Assembly (NCBI RefSeq): GCF_017873855.1
Contig: NZ_JAGGKR010000001.1
Coordinates: forward strand, 310,001-374,000
Length of the DNA: 64,000 nucleotides
From: Methanolinea mesophila
GTDB lineage: Archaea > Halobacteriota > Methanomicrobia > Methanomicrobiales > Methanospirillaceae
Direction: 5' to 3'
In this document: positions 52,330 to 61,545 of the stretch, in pieces
Layout: each line of letters starts with the position of its first letter
Numbering within the stretch: the first letter of the stretch is position 1
Program-made: the position numbers and the translations under genes
The notes under the pieces: generated by a model
What the model saw: only the letters and a program-made list of their open reading frames with translations
The model's database searches: none
Told to the model about the DNA's origin: nothing

Positions 52330-53904
52330 TTACTCCCTGATCACGGTCCTCGCCTGCTCCCGGAGGAACGAGAGAAGATAATAGGGGCCGCCGACGCCCT
52401 TCCCGGTCGAACCGCTCGCCTTCCAGCCGCCGAACGGCTGTGAGCCCGGCCATGCGCCGGTCGTCGCCCCGCCGCTCCGGTTTGCATAGGTCACCCCGAA
52501 CCGGATACGATCGAAGAAATACGCGACCTCGCCCGGGTCTTTTGAGAAGATCCCCGCGGTGAGCCCGTACTCGGTATCGTTCGCGAGACGGAGGGCCTCC
52601 TCCAGGGTGGAGAACGTGTCGACAATAAGGAACGGCAGGAAGAGTTCCCGCTTCACCAGGGGGTGGTCCCGGGGGAGGCCGGTCACCAGGGTTGGCCGGA
52701 CGTAGTACCCGTGGGCGAAAATCCCGTCGTCGAGGGTTTCCCCCCCGGCGAGCACCTGTGCTCCCGCGTGTCTCGCCTCGGCGACCGATTCGAGGAACCT
52801 GTCGAACGCCTTCTTCTCGATCACCGGGCCGACGAAGGTTTCTTTCTCCTTCGGGTCCCCGACCTGCAGCGACTCGGCCTTCTTCTTCAGGGCGGCGATG
52901 AACTGTTCCGCGACCGGTTCCTGGACGTACACCCGGGAGGTGGCGCTGCACTTCTGGCCCGAGTACCCGAACGCCGCCTTGACCACCCCCTCCACCGCCC
53001 TCTCAAGGTCCGCCTTCGCGGTCACGATGACCGGGTTCTTGCTCCCCATCTCGGAGACGACCGGTTTCGGCCAGGGCTGGCGTTCGAGAAAGGATCGCTG
53101 GAGCCAGAGCCCGACGTCGCGGGACCCGGTGAACGCGATCCCCGCGATGTCCGGGTTCCCCACCACCGCATCGCCGAACATCTTCCCCGGGCCGGTGACG
53201 TAATGGACCGCGTTTTTGGGAATGCCCGCCCCGATGAAGGCCCGGTAGAGTTCCAGCGCCGAGCAGGGAGCCGTGCTCGTGGGTTTCAGGACCGCGGTGT
53301 TCCCGGTTAGGAGGGTTCCTCCCGCCATCCCCGCAATGAGGGCGATGGGGAAATTGAACGGCGAGATGACCGCCCACACCCCGTGGGGGCGCATCACGCT
53401 CCGGCACTCCGCCGCCGGGCTCTCGGGGGCCATCTCCCGCTCGTAGCCCTGGTTCTTCTCGTACACGCCGGCGTAGTACCGGAGCATATCGATCCCCTCG
53501 GAGATCTCGGCGATCGCCTCGTACCGGTTCTTGCCCGACTCCATGGTGATCAGGGCCGCGATCCAAAACCTCCTCCCGTCGAGGATGTCCGCGGTCTTCC
53601 GGATTATCCCCGCCCGTTCCGTCCAGGGCCTCGTGCTCCACGAATCGAACCCCTCCTTCGCGGATTCGATCGCGGCGTTCACCTGCATTACCGTTCCCAG
53701 GGGGAACTTTCCCACCAGGATCCGGGTATCGAACGGGGACCTGACCTCGAACTCCGGCGTCCCGAAGACCTCCTTTCCCCCGATGAACATCGGGTGGGAC
53801 CTTCCCAGTTCGGGGCCGACCTCCTGGAGCGCCTCTTCGTAGTTCACGTGGATGCTCTCGTCCGCGAGCAGGTCGACATAGGTAAGTTTCTTCCTGGTCT
53901 CCAT
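52330..53904 (-). CDS. Aldehyde dehydrogenase (1-pyrroline-5-carboxylate dehydrogenase type)
   Basis: About 524 residues from METRKKLTYVD (53902-53904), with GGAGGGAGAG upstream; the reading further left runs into the FkbM gene. Conserved ALDH elements are AVISPFNFPIALIAGM, GNTAVLKPTSTAPCSALE, AFTGSRDVG, VSEMGSKNPVIV (catalytic Glu region), FGYSGQKCSATSRVYV (nucleophile Cys) and ANDTEYGLTAGIFS. The GQKCSA form and long N-terminus are those of the PruA/RocA group. Near Adf and a sensor, it may oxidise aldehydes; proline or glutamate semialdehyde breakdown is the classical role. Confidence 0.9.
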   Translation of the reverse strand: METRKKLTYVDLLADESIHVNYEEALQEVGPELGRSHPMFIGGKEVFGTPEFEVRSPFDTRILVGKFPLGTVMQVNAAIESAKEGFDSWSTRPWTERAGIIRKTADILDGRRFWIAALITMESGKNRYEAIAEISEGIDMLRYYAGVYEKNQGYEREMAPESPAAECRSVMRPHGVWAVISPFNFPIALIAGMAGGTLLTGNTAVLKPTSTAPCSALELYRAFIGAGIPKNAVHYVTGPGKMFGDAVVGNPDIAGIAFTGSRDVGLWLQRSFLERQPWPKPVVSEMGSKNPVIVTAKADLERAVEGVVKAAFGYSGQKCSATSRVYVQEPVAEQFIAALKKKAESLQVGDPKEKETFVGPVIEKKAFDRFLESVAEARHAGAQVLAGGETLDDGIFAHGYYVRPTLVTGLPRDHPLVKRELFLPFLIVDTFSTLEEALRLANDTEYGLTAGIFSKDPGEVAYFFDRIRFGVTYANRSGGATTGAWPGSQPFGGWKASGSTGKGVGGPYYLLSFLREQARTVIRE

Positions 53905-53995
53905 CGTCGTCACTCTCCCTCCGTCCTCGATCCGGGGCCTTCCGGGAACCGTCGCATCCCGAGCCCCGATTTTATGGGATATACTGTACGGCCCG

Positions 53996-54005
53996 GTATA
54001 TATGC
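53996..54005 (-). promoter_or_regulatory. TATA box of the aldehyde dehydrogenase gene
   Basis: The minus strand reads GCATATATAC; predicted start near 53972, leader about 70 nt. It lies just past the end of the FkbM gene. Confidence 0.5.
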
Positions 54006-54026
54006 TAGGGGGTAGTGTTCCACGTT

Positions 54027-54659
54027 TCAGGAGCGGCGGGCGTGAAGGATCCCTTCCACACCGAGCGGTACGTGAGACGGGTCCCGGTCGATGGTGAATG
54101 CGTAGTGCCGCCCGATATAGTCCAGGAGCCCGGGATTCTGCGGTCCCCCGATAGGAGGCAGGTGGAGTTCCATCTCGATCCTGCGGACGCCGGCAAGGTC
54201 GCGGGGTTCGATCTCCCATTCCGCGCCTTCACAGTCGCATTTCAGGAAATCGCACCCTCCGGCCATCCTGACGAGATCCCTGAGAGGATACGCCGGCACC
54301 CGGGCGTACACCCCGTCCCATCCGATCTCCCGGACACCTCCCCTGCCGAGGGCCCCCTCGATGACCCGGACCGCGACTCCGTTCAGCCTGATATTCTCCC
54401 GAAGCACCCCTGCGGTTACCGGCTCGACCGCCCATACCGAAGTGCTCATCCTTGCGGCCCGTATGCAGAACGCACCCGCGTTCGCCCCGATATCGAGGAC
54501 GATGTCATCGTTTTGGATATCGTCGAAGCGATACCCGGAAACCCCGGTAATCAGGCGGCAGCCGCCGGTTCGCCGAACGAACAGCGTCCCGTCCGGTTCG
54601 CGAAGGATCGGTCCGCCGGGATCTCCCCGGTCCTTCCCCGAAAACAGCCCCCTCGCCAT
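54027..54659 (-). CDS. FkbM-family methyltransferase
   Basis: A 210-residue protein with the FkbM pattern: DDIVLDIGANAGAFCIRAA (motif I), VWAVEPVTAGVLRENIRLNG, and DFLKCDCEGAEWEI (the D-x-x-K-C-D-C-E-G-A-E motif). The family O-methylates small molecules and sugars. The N-terminal 30 residues vary. The substrate is unknown; cell-surface polysaccharide or a specialised metabolite is typical. Confidence 0.87.
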   Translation of the reverse strand: MARGLFSGKDRGDPGGPILREPDGTLFVRRTGGCRLITGVSGYRFDDIQNDDIVLDIGANAGAFCIRAARMSTSVWAVEPVTAGVLRENIRLNGVAVRVIEGALGRGGVREIGWDGVYARVPAYPLRDLVRMAGGCDFLKCDCEGAEWEIEPRDLAGVRRIEMELHLPPIGGPQNPGLLDYIGRHYAFTIDRDPSHVPLGVEGILHARRS

Positions 54660-54781
54660 ATCCAGTCACGATCCCGGTCCATTTTTCAGCAATTGTACGC
54701 GCCTGTCGGAATTCCTGCAGCCTGTCAGGGTATTCAGTCGGGCCGGCATTTAAGGGCCCTTTTGCGGTCGGGAGCGGCCCG

Positions 54782-55270
54782 TCACCTCATCAGCCTGGCC
54801 GGCATCAGCATGCGGAGGGCCCCTGTTCCCGCCCGCCCGGGCACTCCTTCTTCAATATATGCCAGTCCCCCCTTGGAGAGCGAAAAGAACGGGACCGTTC
54901 TCCCGGTGAGGATGTATGCTCCCAGGATCGACAGGTCGGGCTCGTGCCCCACCAGGATCACGACGGCATTTTTTTTGACCGTGCCGATTTTTTGAAGCAC
55001 CGTTTCCGGGTCGTTCCCCGGGGAGAGCTCGTCCCAGGTCTCGGGCGAGCTGCCGCTCTGCAGCTCATCCGCCAGTATCGCAGCAGTCTGCGATGCCCGG
55101 GCGAGGGGGCTGGTGGCGATGAGGCCGGGCTCCGTGTCCTGGCGCCGGAGCCATCCGGCGATGAGCACGAGATCCTGTATCCCTTCATCGGTCAGCGGCC
55201 GGAGCCGATCGTCCCCCGTGTACTCCTTCCGCTTTCCGGCCTTCCCGTGACGAAAGAGGATGAGGTCCAT
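54782..55270 (-). CDS. sixA: Phosphohistidine phosphatase SixA-type
   Basis: About 162 residues from the ATG at 55268-55270. Histidine-phosphatase fold: the RHG motif LFRHGKAGKRKEYTGDDRLRPLT at the N-terminus, TSPLARASQTA, and the second catalytic His in VGHEPDLS. SixA removes phosphate from histidine in phosphorelay proteins. Archaeal members may act on phosphohistidine in signalling or metabolic proteins; the target is unknown. The C-terminus (RMLMPARLMR) is short and basic. Confidence 0.85.
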   Translation of the reverse strand: MDLILFRHGKAGKRKEYTGDDRLRPLTDEGIQDLVLIAGWLRRQDTEPGLIATSPLARASQTAAILADELQSGSSPETWDELSPGNDPETVLQKIGTVKKNAVVILVGHEPDLSILGAYILTGRTVPFFSLSKGGLAYIEEGVPGRAGTGALRMLMPARLMR

Positions 55271-55490
55271 ACACTCCGGACGACGGCGTGGAATATAAGC
55301 GTAGTGCCCACGAAAGAAGTCCGGACCACCCCTTCTGCGAAGCATACTTCCGGTTATCCGTGAACAGGTCTCCCGTAATCAGGAAACATAGTGAACGAAT
55401 ATCGTTCAGGAAATCACTTCCACGGAGGCATGGCCCGGGGGGCGGAGAAAAGAAAATTGGCCGGAGACCGGTGTTCCGGCCGGGGTCCGA

Positions 55491-56405
55491 TCAGGAGATC
55501 TCCCGAAACTCCCTGTCTACGATGAAGCTTAAGAAAATATTCCGGGCGTCGGGCTTGTTCACCTGGTAGATACTGTCGTCATACTGGGAGTAGGGTCCCA
55601 TGTAGCTCAGTATGTAGACCTTGCCGTCGATCACCGAGTAGTACTGGAGGACCGAGTTCAGCTTGTTCCCCCGCTCGTCCCGGGTATAGTATTCTATCCG
55701 GTAGGCCTTCACCTCCGAGAGGCTCGTGGGAGCACTCTTGCTCACGGCGGTGATCGAGTAATCGCGCTGCAGGGTGGCGACCGCCTCGTTGAAGTAGTCC
55801 TCGAGGACCGTGGTGAACGGATTGGTATCCACGTCGACCGTGACCTTGGTGATCAGCCGGTAGCACTCCCCGCTCCTGTTGTCGCAGAAGTCCTGCGGGG
55901 GGGCCTCGATCTCGATAACCGGGTACGGTCCGTTGTTCTCATTAAGGGTCCAGGTGGGCGGGTACTGGAGGCTGAACCGGTAATTGGCGTTGCTATAGTC
56001 CTTCCATGCATTCGGGTCCGGTGTCGGGGTCGGTTTCGGAGTCTGCGTCGGAGTGGGGGTCCTGGTCCGGGTCGGGGTGGGGGTCGCAGTGGTGACCGTC
56101 GTGGTGACGACCTCCGTCGCCCGGGTCGCCGGGGTCCGCGACGACCCATTGAACTCGGTTCCCATCAGGGTAAGGTTATCCGGGACCGGTATCGAAAGGT
56201 TGAAACTCTTTCCGAGAATGGAGATGTTCGAGGGGAAGGGGAACGAAAAATTGAGCTCTTTTCCAAACAACGTAAGGTTCTCGGGGAACGAGCCGTTCAG
56301 GACATCGTCCATATTTGCATCCAGGTCCGAATGATCGAAGAATAGCAGGTAAACGTTTCCAATGAGCGAAAACATCAGAAGTATCAGCAGTATTTGTTCT
56401 CTCAT
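55491..56405 (-). CDS. Membrane-anchored protein with PsbP/DUF1795-like domain
   Basis: 304 residues. An N-terminal anchor (ILLILLMFSLIGNVYLLFF) is followed by two beta-rich repeats (LTLFGKELNFSFPFPSN, ISILGKSFNLSIPVPDN, LTLMGTEFNGS), a Thr/Pro-rich spacer (TPTPTRTRTPTPTQTPKPT), and a C-terminal domain beginning WKDYSNANYRFSLQYPPTW, the PsbP/DUF1795 entry motif. Two cysteines (FCDNRSGECYR) can pair. Probably exposed on the outside. No direct functional clue from neighbours. Confidence 0.7.
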   Translation of the reverse strand: MREQILLILLMFSLIGNVYLLFFDHSDLDANMDDVLNGSFPENLTLFGKELNFSFPFPSNISILGKSFNLSIPVPDNLTLMGTEFNGSSRTPATRATEVVTTTVTTATPTPTRTRTPTPTQTPKPTPTPDPNAWKDYSNANYRFSLQYPPTWTLNENNGPYPVIEIEAPPQDFCDNRSGECYRLITKVTVDVDTNPFTTVLEDYFNEAVATLQRDYSITAVSKSAPTSLSEVKAYRIEYYTRDERGNKLNSVLQYYSVIDGKVYILSYMGPYSQYDDSIYQVNKPDARNIFLSFIVDREFREIS

Positions 56406-56546
56406 GATCTCTGTAACCTGTGCTCAGTAGTACTCTTTGTATTGCGTTTCCACATATTATTGTTTATATCCTGACATTTTAACCGGTAAATCCGGAAATC
56501 GGTGACACCGCGGGGCACGCCGGCCGGCCGGGGTAAAAAGGGAGGG

Positions 56547-56726
56547 TTAGTCTTTTATCAGGATTGCCCCGAATATGAGGAGGAAAATCCCGATAATCAG
56601 AGCGAGAATGCCGATAACTCCCTCTACGAACAATATCACCTCGGGGAGGAAGTACCAGATTCCCAACCCCCCGAGAATTACCAGTATTATGCCCGCAATC
56701 AGGCTTGCGACACCAGTTTTATCCAT
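56547..56726 (-). CDS. Small two-helix membrane protein (59 residues)
   Basis: Short ORF: MDKTGVASLIAGIILVILGG, a GIWYFLPEV turn, then a second helix (GVIGILALIIGIFLLIFGAI) and LIKD. GGAAAGGAAG lies about 8 nt before the ATG at 56724-56726. The composition and the length are typical of small archaeal membrane proteins. No function known. The gene has its own promoter region and is not linked to neighbours. Confidence 0.65.
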   Translation of the reverse strand: MDKTGVASLIAGIILVILGGLGIWYFLPEVILFVEGVIGILALIIGIFLLIFGAILIKD

Positions 56727-56964
56727 TATTATACTTCCTTTCCGGTACTATATCTCCATCGCACAGATGATAAGATTATTGCTCCGGATTCGTGCGCACA
56801 CACCCGGAGAACCGTAATTCGCGAAAAGGACGCCGGGGACAGAAGGACTCCCCGGGAGAGAACGCTAGGAGAGTAAGGATCGAACATAAGGGACCGGGGC
56901 CCCGAGGGCGGGGTCTGCTCTGCTCTGGGAAATACGGGAAAAACAGGGAAATAACGAAAAAGGA

Positions 56965-57189
56965 TTATTCTTCGAGGGCCGCGTAGACCTGCCTGAAGAT
57001 CTCTCTCGTCTCCAGGCCTTCCTCGCGGCTCAGTTTCTGGATGGCAAAGCCGACGTGCACGAGCACGAACTCTCCCACCTTCGCGTCGACCAGGTCGAGC
57101 CGGACCTCCTGCTGGAGTTCGCCGTAGTCCACCAGGCCAACATTTCCGTCTCTTATCTCAAGCACTTCTGCCGGGATTGCAATACACAT
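56965..57189 (-). CDS. hypC: Hydrogenase maturation chaperone HypC
   Basis: 74 residues: MCIAIPAEVLEI with the essential Cys2, then VGLVDYGELQQEVRLDLV and GEFVLVHVGFAIQKLSREEG. HypC binds HypD and carries the Fe(CN)2CO group to the large subunit of [NiFe] hydrogenases. The other hyp genes are not in this window. It is divergent from a rubredoxin gene with about 120 bp between. Confidence 0.95.
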   Translation of the reverse strand: MCIAIPAEVLEIRDGNVGLVDYGELQQEVRLDLVDAKVGEFVLVHVGFAIQKLSREEGLETREIFRQVYAALEE

Positions 57190-57309
57190 TCGTCTGCACC
57201 TGCGTAGTGGGTACTATGGTCGGTTACTCCAGATAAATGAACTGATTGTTCCATTGCGCCGCACTCCCCGGAGAAAGCCTGATAACCGATTCGGGTCAAA
57301 GGAGAGGGC

Positions 57310-57501
57310 ATGGCGGTGCGAGCTTCTCCCCGGTACCGGTGTATCATCTGCGGCTACATCTACGACCCGGAACGCGGGGACCCCCGGCAGGGTGTCTCCC
57401 CGGGGACGCCGTTTGGGCAGCTCCCCCGGATGTACAAATGTCCAGAGTGCGGGGCATACGCCACCGCGGGCGGGAGAAGACCGTTCGTCCGGATAGACTA
57501 A
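57310..57501 (+). CDS. Rubredoxin
   Basis: 63 residues: [30 protein letters not shown] and [11 protein letters not shown], the two C-x2-C iron knuckles of rubredoxin. The loop DPERGDP and the Gln-Leu-Pro region are typical. It acts as a one-electron carrier, for example to oxygen- or peroxide-reducing proteins. The basic tail ([10 protein letters not shown]) is longer than usual. No RBS stands out: the plain GGAGAG before the ATG is serviceable. Confidence 0.93.
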   Translation: MAVRASPRYRCIICGYIYDPERGDPRQGVSPGTPFGQLPRMYKCPECGAYATAGGRRPFVRID

Positions 57502-57522
57502 TTTGTGAAAAAAAAAGAGTTA

Positions 57523-58362
57523 TCAAAGTGCAGATTCGTAATGCATCTGTTTTCTAAAACTGGTGATCTCTCCAGTAGCCGTAGTATCTTCGGAGTATTC
57601 AAGGTGTTCGGCAAGGTCGTCCGGGAACAAGAGGATGATATTCCCCCCGTCAAACGTCATGAACCTGCCTCTCCCCTCCTGGATAGAGACACCGATACCG
57701 GCGGATGCGGTCCCCAGGGAAGGTACGCCTGCGGTGAACTCGGTGACACTTATATCATGATTCAATTCCACGGGGATATCCCCGGATGTTGTCACGAAAC
57801 GGTCGGTGGAGGTAGTACGGACGTTTGCGACCGACATGTCGATCAGGCTCCCGGCTTGTGCGATGTTGCAGTATGAGGGGATGACGACAATTGCATCGGC
57901 GGTGAAGGGACAAATCATCACTTCGTCGGCCAGATAGCGGTTCGATGCCCCGTCCACCAGGATTGAGTCCTCCGATGTGACGCGTGCGCCGTCAATACCT
58001 ACGAATGCCAGTTGCTTGTCCGCCCTGACATTGTACTGGCCGTCGACCTGCCCGATAGTATCGACATCGAGTTCCTTTTGGTAATACACGAGGCCCTCTC
58101 CTCCTGATAACGTGTGTTCGGTGTAGCTCGACGTGTAAATCGAAGCATTCAGGATCGCCAGCGGCGGAACCCCCGGGAGCCCTTCGGGATCATCGGTGAT
58201 GCTCCATTGGAGTTCGGAATCAGATGCGAAATTCCCGATTGTATAGACTGCCGTGGATATCTCGAACCCCTGCGTCTCCGGTACTGCAGGAATGCCGTGG
58301 TCGGCAAGTGATAATCCCGGGAGGAATGCACACGCAAGGAAAATAATTACGAGTTTTTTCAT
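57523..58362 (-). CDS. Secreted protein, unknown
   Basis: About 279 residues, ATG at 58360-58362 behind GGGGAG. Signal peptide IIFLACAFLPGLSLADHG. The remainder is a beta-rich chain of unknown family with regular Ser/Thr and Asp content (ELQWSITDDPEGLPG, SILVDGASNRYLADE, GVSIQEGRGRFMTF). Two internal cysteines (VMICPFTAD, SYCNIAQ) are near each other. No C-terminal anchor is visible. It converges on the rubredoxin gene. Confidence 0.65.
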   Translation of the reverse strand: MKKLVIIFLACAFLPGLSLADHGIPAVPETQGFEISTAVYTIGNFASDSELQWSITDDPEGLPGVPPLAILNASIYTSSYTEHTLSGGEGLVYYQKELDVDTIGQVDGQYNVRADKQLAFVGIDGARVTSEDSILVDGASNRYLADEVMICPFTADAIVVIPSYCNIAQAGSLIDMSVANVRTTSTDRFVTTSGDIPVELNHDISVTEFTAGVPSLGTASAGIGVSIQEGRGRFMTFDGGNIILLFPDDLAEHLEYSEDTTATGEITSFRKQMHYESAL

Positions 58363-58662
58363 CAACACTCCCCTTCCTGTCTTCTCCTTCTCAGCATACT
58401 ACTACAATTTTCGACTGATGTTAATAGTATCGATTTGCGAAGACTCCGCAAGATTCCGCACTCCTCTGTTCAACATACCCGTGGAGACAGTGCATGATTT
58501 TTGTCCGATGCCCTGCAATGATCCCAGGGTTCATCCGACGGTGTTTGTCCCGGACCGTTGGCCGGCTCCTCCCGGGACTCGCGGGAAGGGGTACCTGTCG
58601 CAGGAATTAATACGAAACTCTTATTGCAGTACAATAAAACCAGAACACATAGGGGGATCCCT

Positions 58663-59796
58663 GTGAACGGTTCACGACCTTTGATAGTATTGATAGCCCT
58701 CATTGCATTGTGCATGCTGGGAGTCGGGACCTGTAGTGCTTCGCTCCAGCAGGCGGTTGATGCATCGGTGGACGGCTGCATCATCCTCATGAAGCAGGGT
58801 ACCTGGAACGAGAACGTGGTGATCGACAACGACCTGACCATCATGGGGGGATATGGCGGAGGGGAGACTGTCATCAACGGTGATACGACCGGCGACGGGG
58901 CCGGGGACGGAACGGTCGTTGCGATTGATTACGCCGATGTGGTCCTCGCCGGGTTGACCATCACGAACGGCAACGCAACTTCCGGCGGAGGCATCTACAA
59001 CACCGGCGGGACGGTAACCCTCGACGATGTTTCCGTCACCGGGAATAACGCGGCCCTGTACGGCGGCGGCATTCAGAACGACTGGGGTACTGTAGTCCTG
59101 AATGAGGGGAGCTCCGTGTCCGGAAACAGCGCCGGGGATAAGGGCGGAGGTATCAACAACTACCACGGCACGGTTGTCATGAACGGGGAGAGCTCCGTGA
59201 GCGATAATTATGGCGGTAATTACGGCGGAGGAATCTGTAATTATGTAGGGACCCTGGTCATGAACCAGGGAAGTTCTGTCTCGTTCAATCGCGCGAGGAA
59301 TGGCGGAGGGATCGACAATTATTACGGGAACGCTACCCTGAACAGCGGAAGTCATGTTTCGAACAATACGGCGTTCACCTACGGCGGCGGCATCTATAAT
59401 ACTCAAAGCACGCTGATCATGAACGCCGGGACTGCGATCTCCAATAACACCGGGAACTACGGGGGAGGGATCAACAACGAGCATGGCATTGTCGTCATGA
59501 ACGCAGACAGTTCCATTACGGGCAACACGGCAAATCGCGATGGCGGAGGTATCGACAATTATATCGGTAGTGTGAGCATGTACGGCGATTCCTCCATCGC
59601 TGGAAATGTGGCACGACTGGGATCTGGCGGCGGGGTTTACAATGCCAATAACCAGATCCTGAACCTGTACGATGATTCCTCCATCACGGGCAATACGGCA
59701 AGCGCCCCGGGCCGGGGAGGCGGAATTTACAATCTCGGGTTCTACAACGGCGGCGGCACTATTACAGGTAATACGTACGAAAATATCGCCCCATAA
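58663..59796 (+). CDS. Secreted parallel beta-helix protein
   Basis: About 377 residues from a GTG start at 58663-58665 (AGGGGGATCC upstream), which places the signal peptide (IVLIALIALCMLGVGTCSAS) at the N-terminus. An entry motif (LQQAVDASVDGCIILMKQGT, ENVVIDNDLTIMGG) is followed by about ten beta-helix coils built on GGGIYNxxGTVxLN / SSxSGNxA. It shares this architecture and many segments with the C-terminal half of the protein at 7448 but lacks PEGA domains. There is no visible anchor. Likely an adhesin or carbohydrate-binding surface protein. Confidence 0.82.
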   Translation: MNGSRPLIVLIALIALCMLGVGTCSASLQQAVDASVDGCIILMKQGTWNENVVIDNDLTIMGGYGGGETVINGDTTGDGAGDGTVVAIDYADVVLAGLTITNGNATSGGGIYNTGGTVTLDDVSVTGNNAALYGGGIQNDWGTVVLNEGSSVSGNSAGDKGGGINNYHGTVVMNGESSVSDNYGGNYGGGICNYVGTLVMNQGSSVSFNRARNGGGIDNYYGNATLNSGSHVSNNTAFTYGGGIYNTQSTLIMNAGTAISNNTGNYGGGINNEHGIVVMNADSSITGNTANRDGGGIDNYIGSVSMYGDSSIAGNVARLGSGGGVYNANNQILNLYDDSSITGNTASAPGRGGGIYNLGFYNGGGTITGNTYENIAP

Positions 59797-59802
59797 CCCC
59801 CG

Positions 59803-60018
59803 TGAATCCCTCAAAATAGTTTATTTCTTTTTTTGGTTCCCGTGCCGTTGGAGTATCATCCCGTGCGGGAGCGGTCCTTTCAGTTCATCACGGGAAAATC
59901 CCACACTTCCGTAAATCCTCAAAATAATTTATTTCTTTTTTTGGTTCCCGTGCCGTTGGGATGTCATTCCCTGCGAGCGGTCCTTTCAGTTCATCACGGG
60001 AAAATCCCACACTCCGAT
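59803..60018. repeat. 108-bp direct repeat, two copies
   Basis: TCAAAATARTTTATTTCTTT followed by TTTTGGTTCCCGTGCCGTTGG begins at 59811 and 59919; each copy ends near CATCACGGGAAAATCCCACA. About 90% identical, with one small deletion in the second. They lie just after the beta-helix gene; the T-rich start could serve as a terminator. The remaining 60019-60292 holds no gene I can support. Confidence 0.85.
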
Positions 60019-60292
60019 AAATCGACTCTCCCACCCCCTTGCTCCCCCGGAGATCCAGGCAGGTTAAGGATACCGTGTATATCCATCATCTCCCTTTCAT
60101 CTCCTGTGTCTCGAAGAACCTGCCCCTGCCATCACTCCTTTCCCGGAAATACCCGGCATATAAGGACCAACACGAAACTACCCGGGAGGGTACACCGGGA
60201 ACTCGTGTGTACGACATGTCCGGCCGCGGATACAACCGGGGAAGCTTTACCGAAAAAAGAGAGTATCCGGTGAATGACCCTTTTCTCACCGG

Positions 60293-60922
60293 TTACCCGG
60301 TCAGATTCGAGGGGATCACCCCACACTGCCCGTTCACGCACCCGCAGGTCCCGGCCCCGCAGTCGATCGGCCCTTCGCAGCTCGCGGTGCAGAACACGGT
60401 GCAGACCTCCTTGTAGTCCTTGTTGATACAGCTCGTCGGGTGGCAGCACTGGGCAGGGACGCAGTCCGAGGGCTGGGTGCATGCGGTCAGGCCGGGCTGC
60501 TGGAGCATCACCGTGACCGTGCCCGATACCGGCGGATTGAGCGGGGTATCATCATTGTTCACCAGTTCCACCCCCAGCACGTGTTGGCCCACCCCTACAT
60601 TCTCCCAGGCGTAGGTGGTCTCGGTCGTCGCGAACGTCCTCTCCAGGGCGGCGGCCACCGGCAGTCCCTGGTCGGTGGGAGGGACGATGTCGAGGAAGTA
60701 GACGAGATGCCCCTCTCCGGGTACATTCGCCTGGCCGATCTTGTCCACCAGCTTGAAGTTCATCACCGCGACCGTAACCGTCACCGAGCTTCCGTTCACC
60801 ACCGCGTTATCCTGGGGGGAGAGGATGGCCAGTTCCGGCTGGGCGGTGATGCAGCCTGCGAGCAGCACCGTTGCCATGCAGAGGAATGCGATGCAGATGA
60901 GGATCTTTCCATGAGGAGACAT
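60293..60922 (-). CDS. Lipoprotein with Cys-rich C-terminal domain
   Basis: 209 residues. Lipobox VLLAGCIT. Residues 30-140 form an Ig-like or DUF4399-like beta domain (LAILSPQDNAVVNGSSVTVTV, GHLVYFLDIVPP, VGQHVLGVELVNND). The last 60 residues are Cys-rich (ACTQPSDCVPAQCCHP, SCINKDYKEVCTVFC, SCEGPIDCGAGTCGCVNGQCG), about 14 cysteines, typical of disulfide-knit extracellular modules. Function unknown; a surface protein with a protease-resistant tail is likely. Confidence 0.75.
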   Translation of the reverse strand: MSPHGKILICIAFLCMATVLLAGCITAQPELAILSPQDNAVVNGSSVTVTVAVMNFKLVDKIGQANVPGEGHLVYFLDIVPPTDQGLPVAAALERTFATTETTYAWENVGVGQHVLGVELVNNDDTPLNPPVSGTVTVMLQQPGLTACTQPSDCVPAQCCHPTSCINKDYKEVCTVFCTASCEGPIDCGAGTCGCVNGQCGVIPSNLTG

Positions 60923-61047
60923 GAGGGAGGATATGGATTGGGCATAATAAAGATATCTTCAGGGCCCTGACCGCCCGGCAGGAGGTAACTTTAAATATTA
61001 TTTCCCTGTGGTATTCCCTGCCCATCGATGGGTGAGAGGTGAGAACC

Positions 61048-61314
61048 ATGTATTTTATTTCGCTGGTAAAATTCAAAAAGAAACTGACCAAAGCGGTCGT
61101 CGCAGAGAATCTTGCATGGGTTGAGGAAGACAAGAAAGCAGGGATCAAGTTTCACGGGCTCTACTGGACACTCGGAAAATACGATGCCATTGCCGTGATT
61201 GAAGCCCCGAATGAGAAAGACATCATGAAAATGGCGATAAAAAGGGGAGACAATATGACGCTCGAGACCCTTGTCGCCGTCCCGCTCGAGGAAGCGAAAA
61301 AACTTGTCGAATAG
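61048..61314 (+). CDS. GYD-domain protein
   Basis: About 88 residues from MYFISLVKFKKK. The family pattern is visible: AGIKFHGLYWTLGKYDAIAVIEAPNEKDIMKMA. GYD proteins have a ferredoxin-like fold and form oligomers; their function is unknown. GAGGTGAGAA, 4-7 nt upstream, supports this start over the GTG at 61039. A TATA-like TTTAAATATTA at about 60990-61000 fits its promoter. Confidence 0.82.
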   Translation: MYFISLVKFKKKLTKAVVAENLAWVEEDKKAGIKFHGLYWTLGKYDAIAVIEAPNEKDIMKMAIKRGDNMTLETLVAVPLEEAKKLVE

Positions 61315-61404
61315 TGCATCCTTTTTTATAAGAGAGATTCGCCTTTTTTCTCCGGTAATCGGATATCCTATCCGGTTGTTGCGTTAATTGCTAAAAAATA
61401 GAGT

Positions 61405-61545
61405 CTATTTGCGATGCGGGAAGAGCCTTTTTAATACCGAATAGTATCGCCGGGTTTTTTCATCCCATTTCTTCGTCCCCTGGGAATCGTACAATTCCTC
61501 CTGCAACCGTTTATAGTCGGCATAGAGGGATGAGATGACACCCAT
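61405..61545 (-). CDS. Small ORF of uncertain status
   Basis: 46 residues, MGVISSLYADYKRLQEELYD, then SQGTKKWDEKTRRYYSVLKR and LFPHRK. The composition looks like coding sequence (charged, Tyr/Leu helix), but there is no clear binding site and the ORF is preceded by a stop only ten codons upstream. It may be the remnant of the 3' end of a lost gene. No family recognised. Confidence 0.3.
   Translation of the reverse strand: MGVISSLYADYKRLQEELYDSQGTKKWDEKTRRYYSVLKRLFPHRK

Noticed and set aside
52136-52951. 271-codon minus-strand ORF overlapping the aldehyde dehydrogenase end
   Set aside because: Out-of-frame shadow of a well-conserved enzyme; Arg/Gly/Pro-rich translation.
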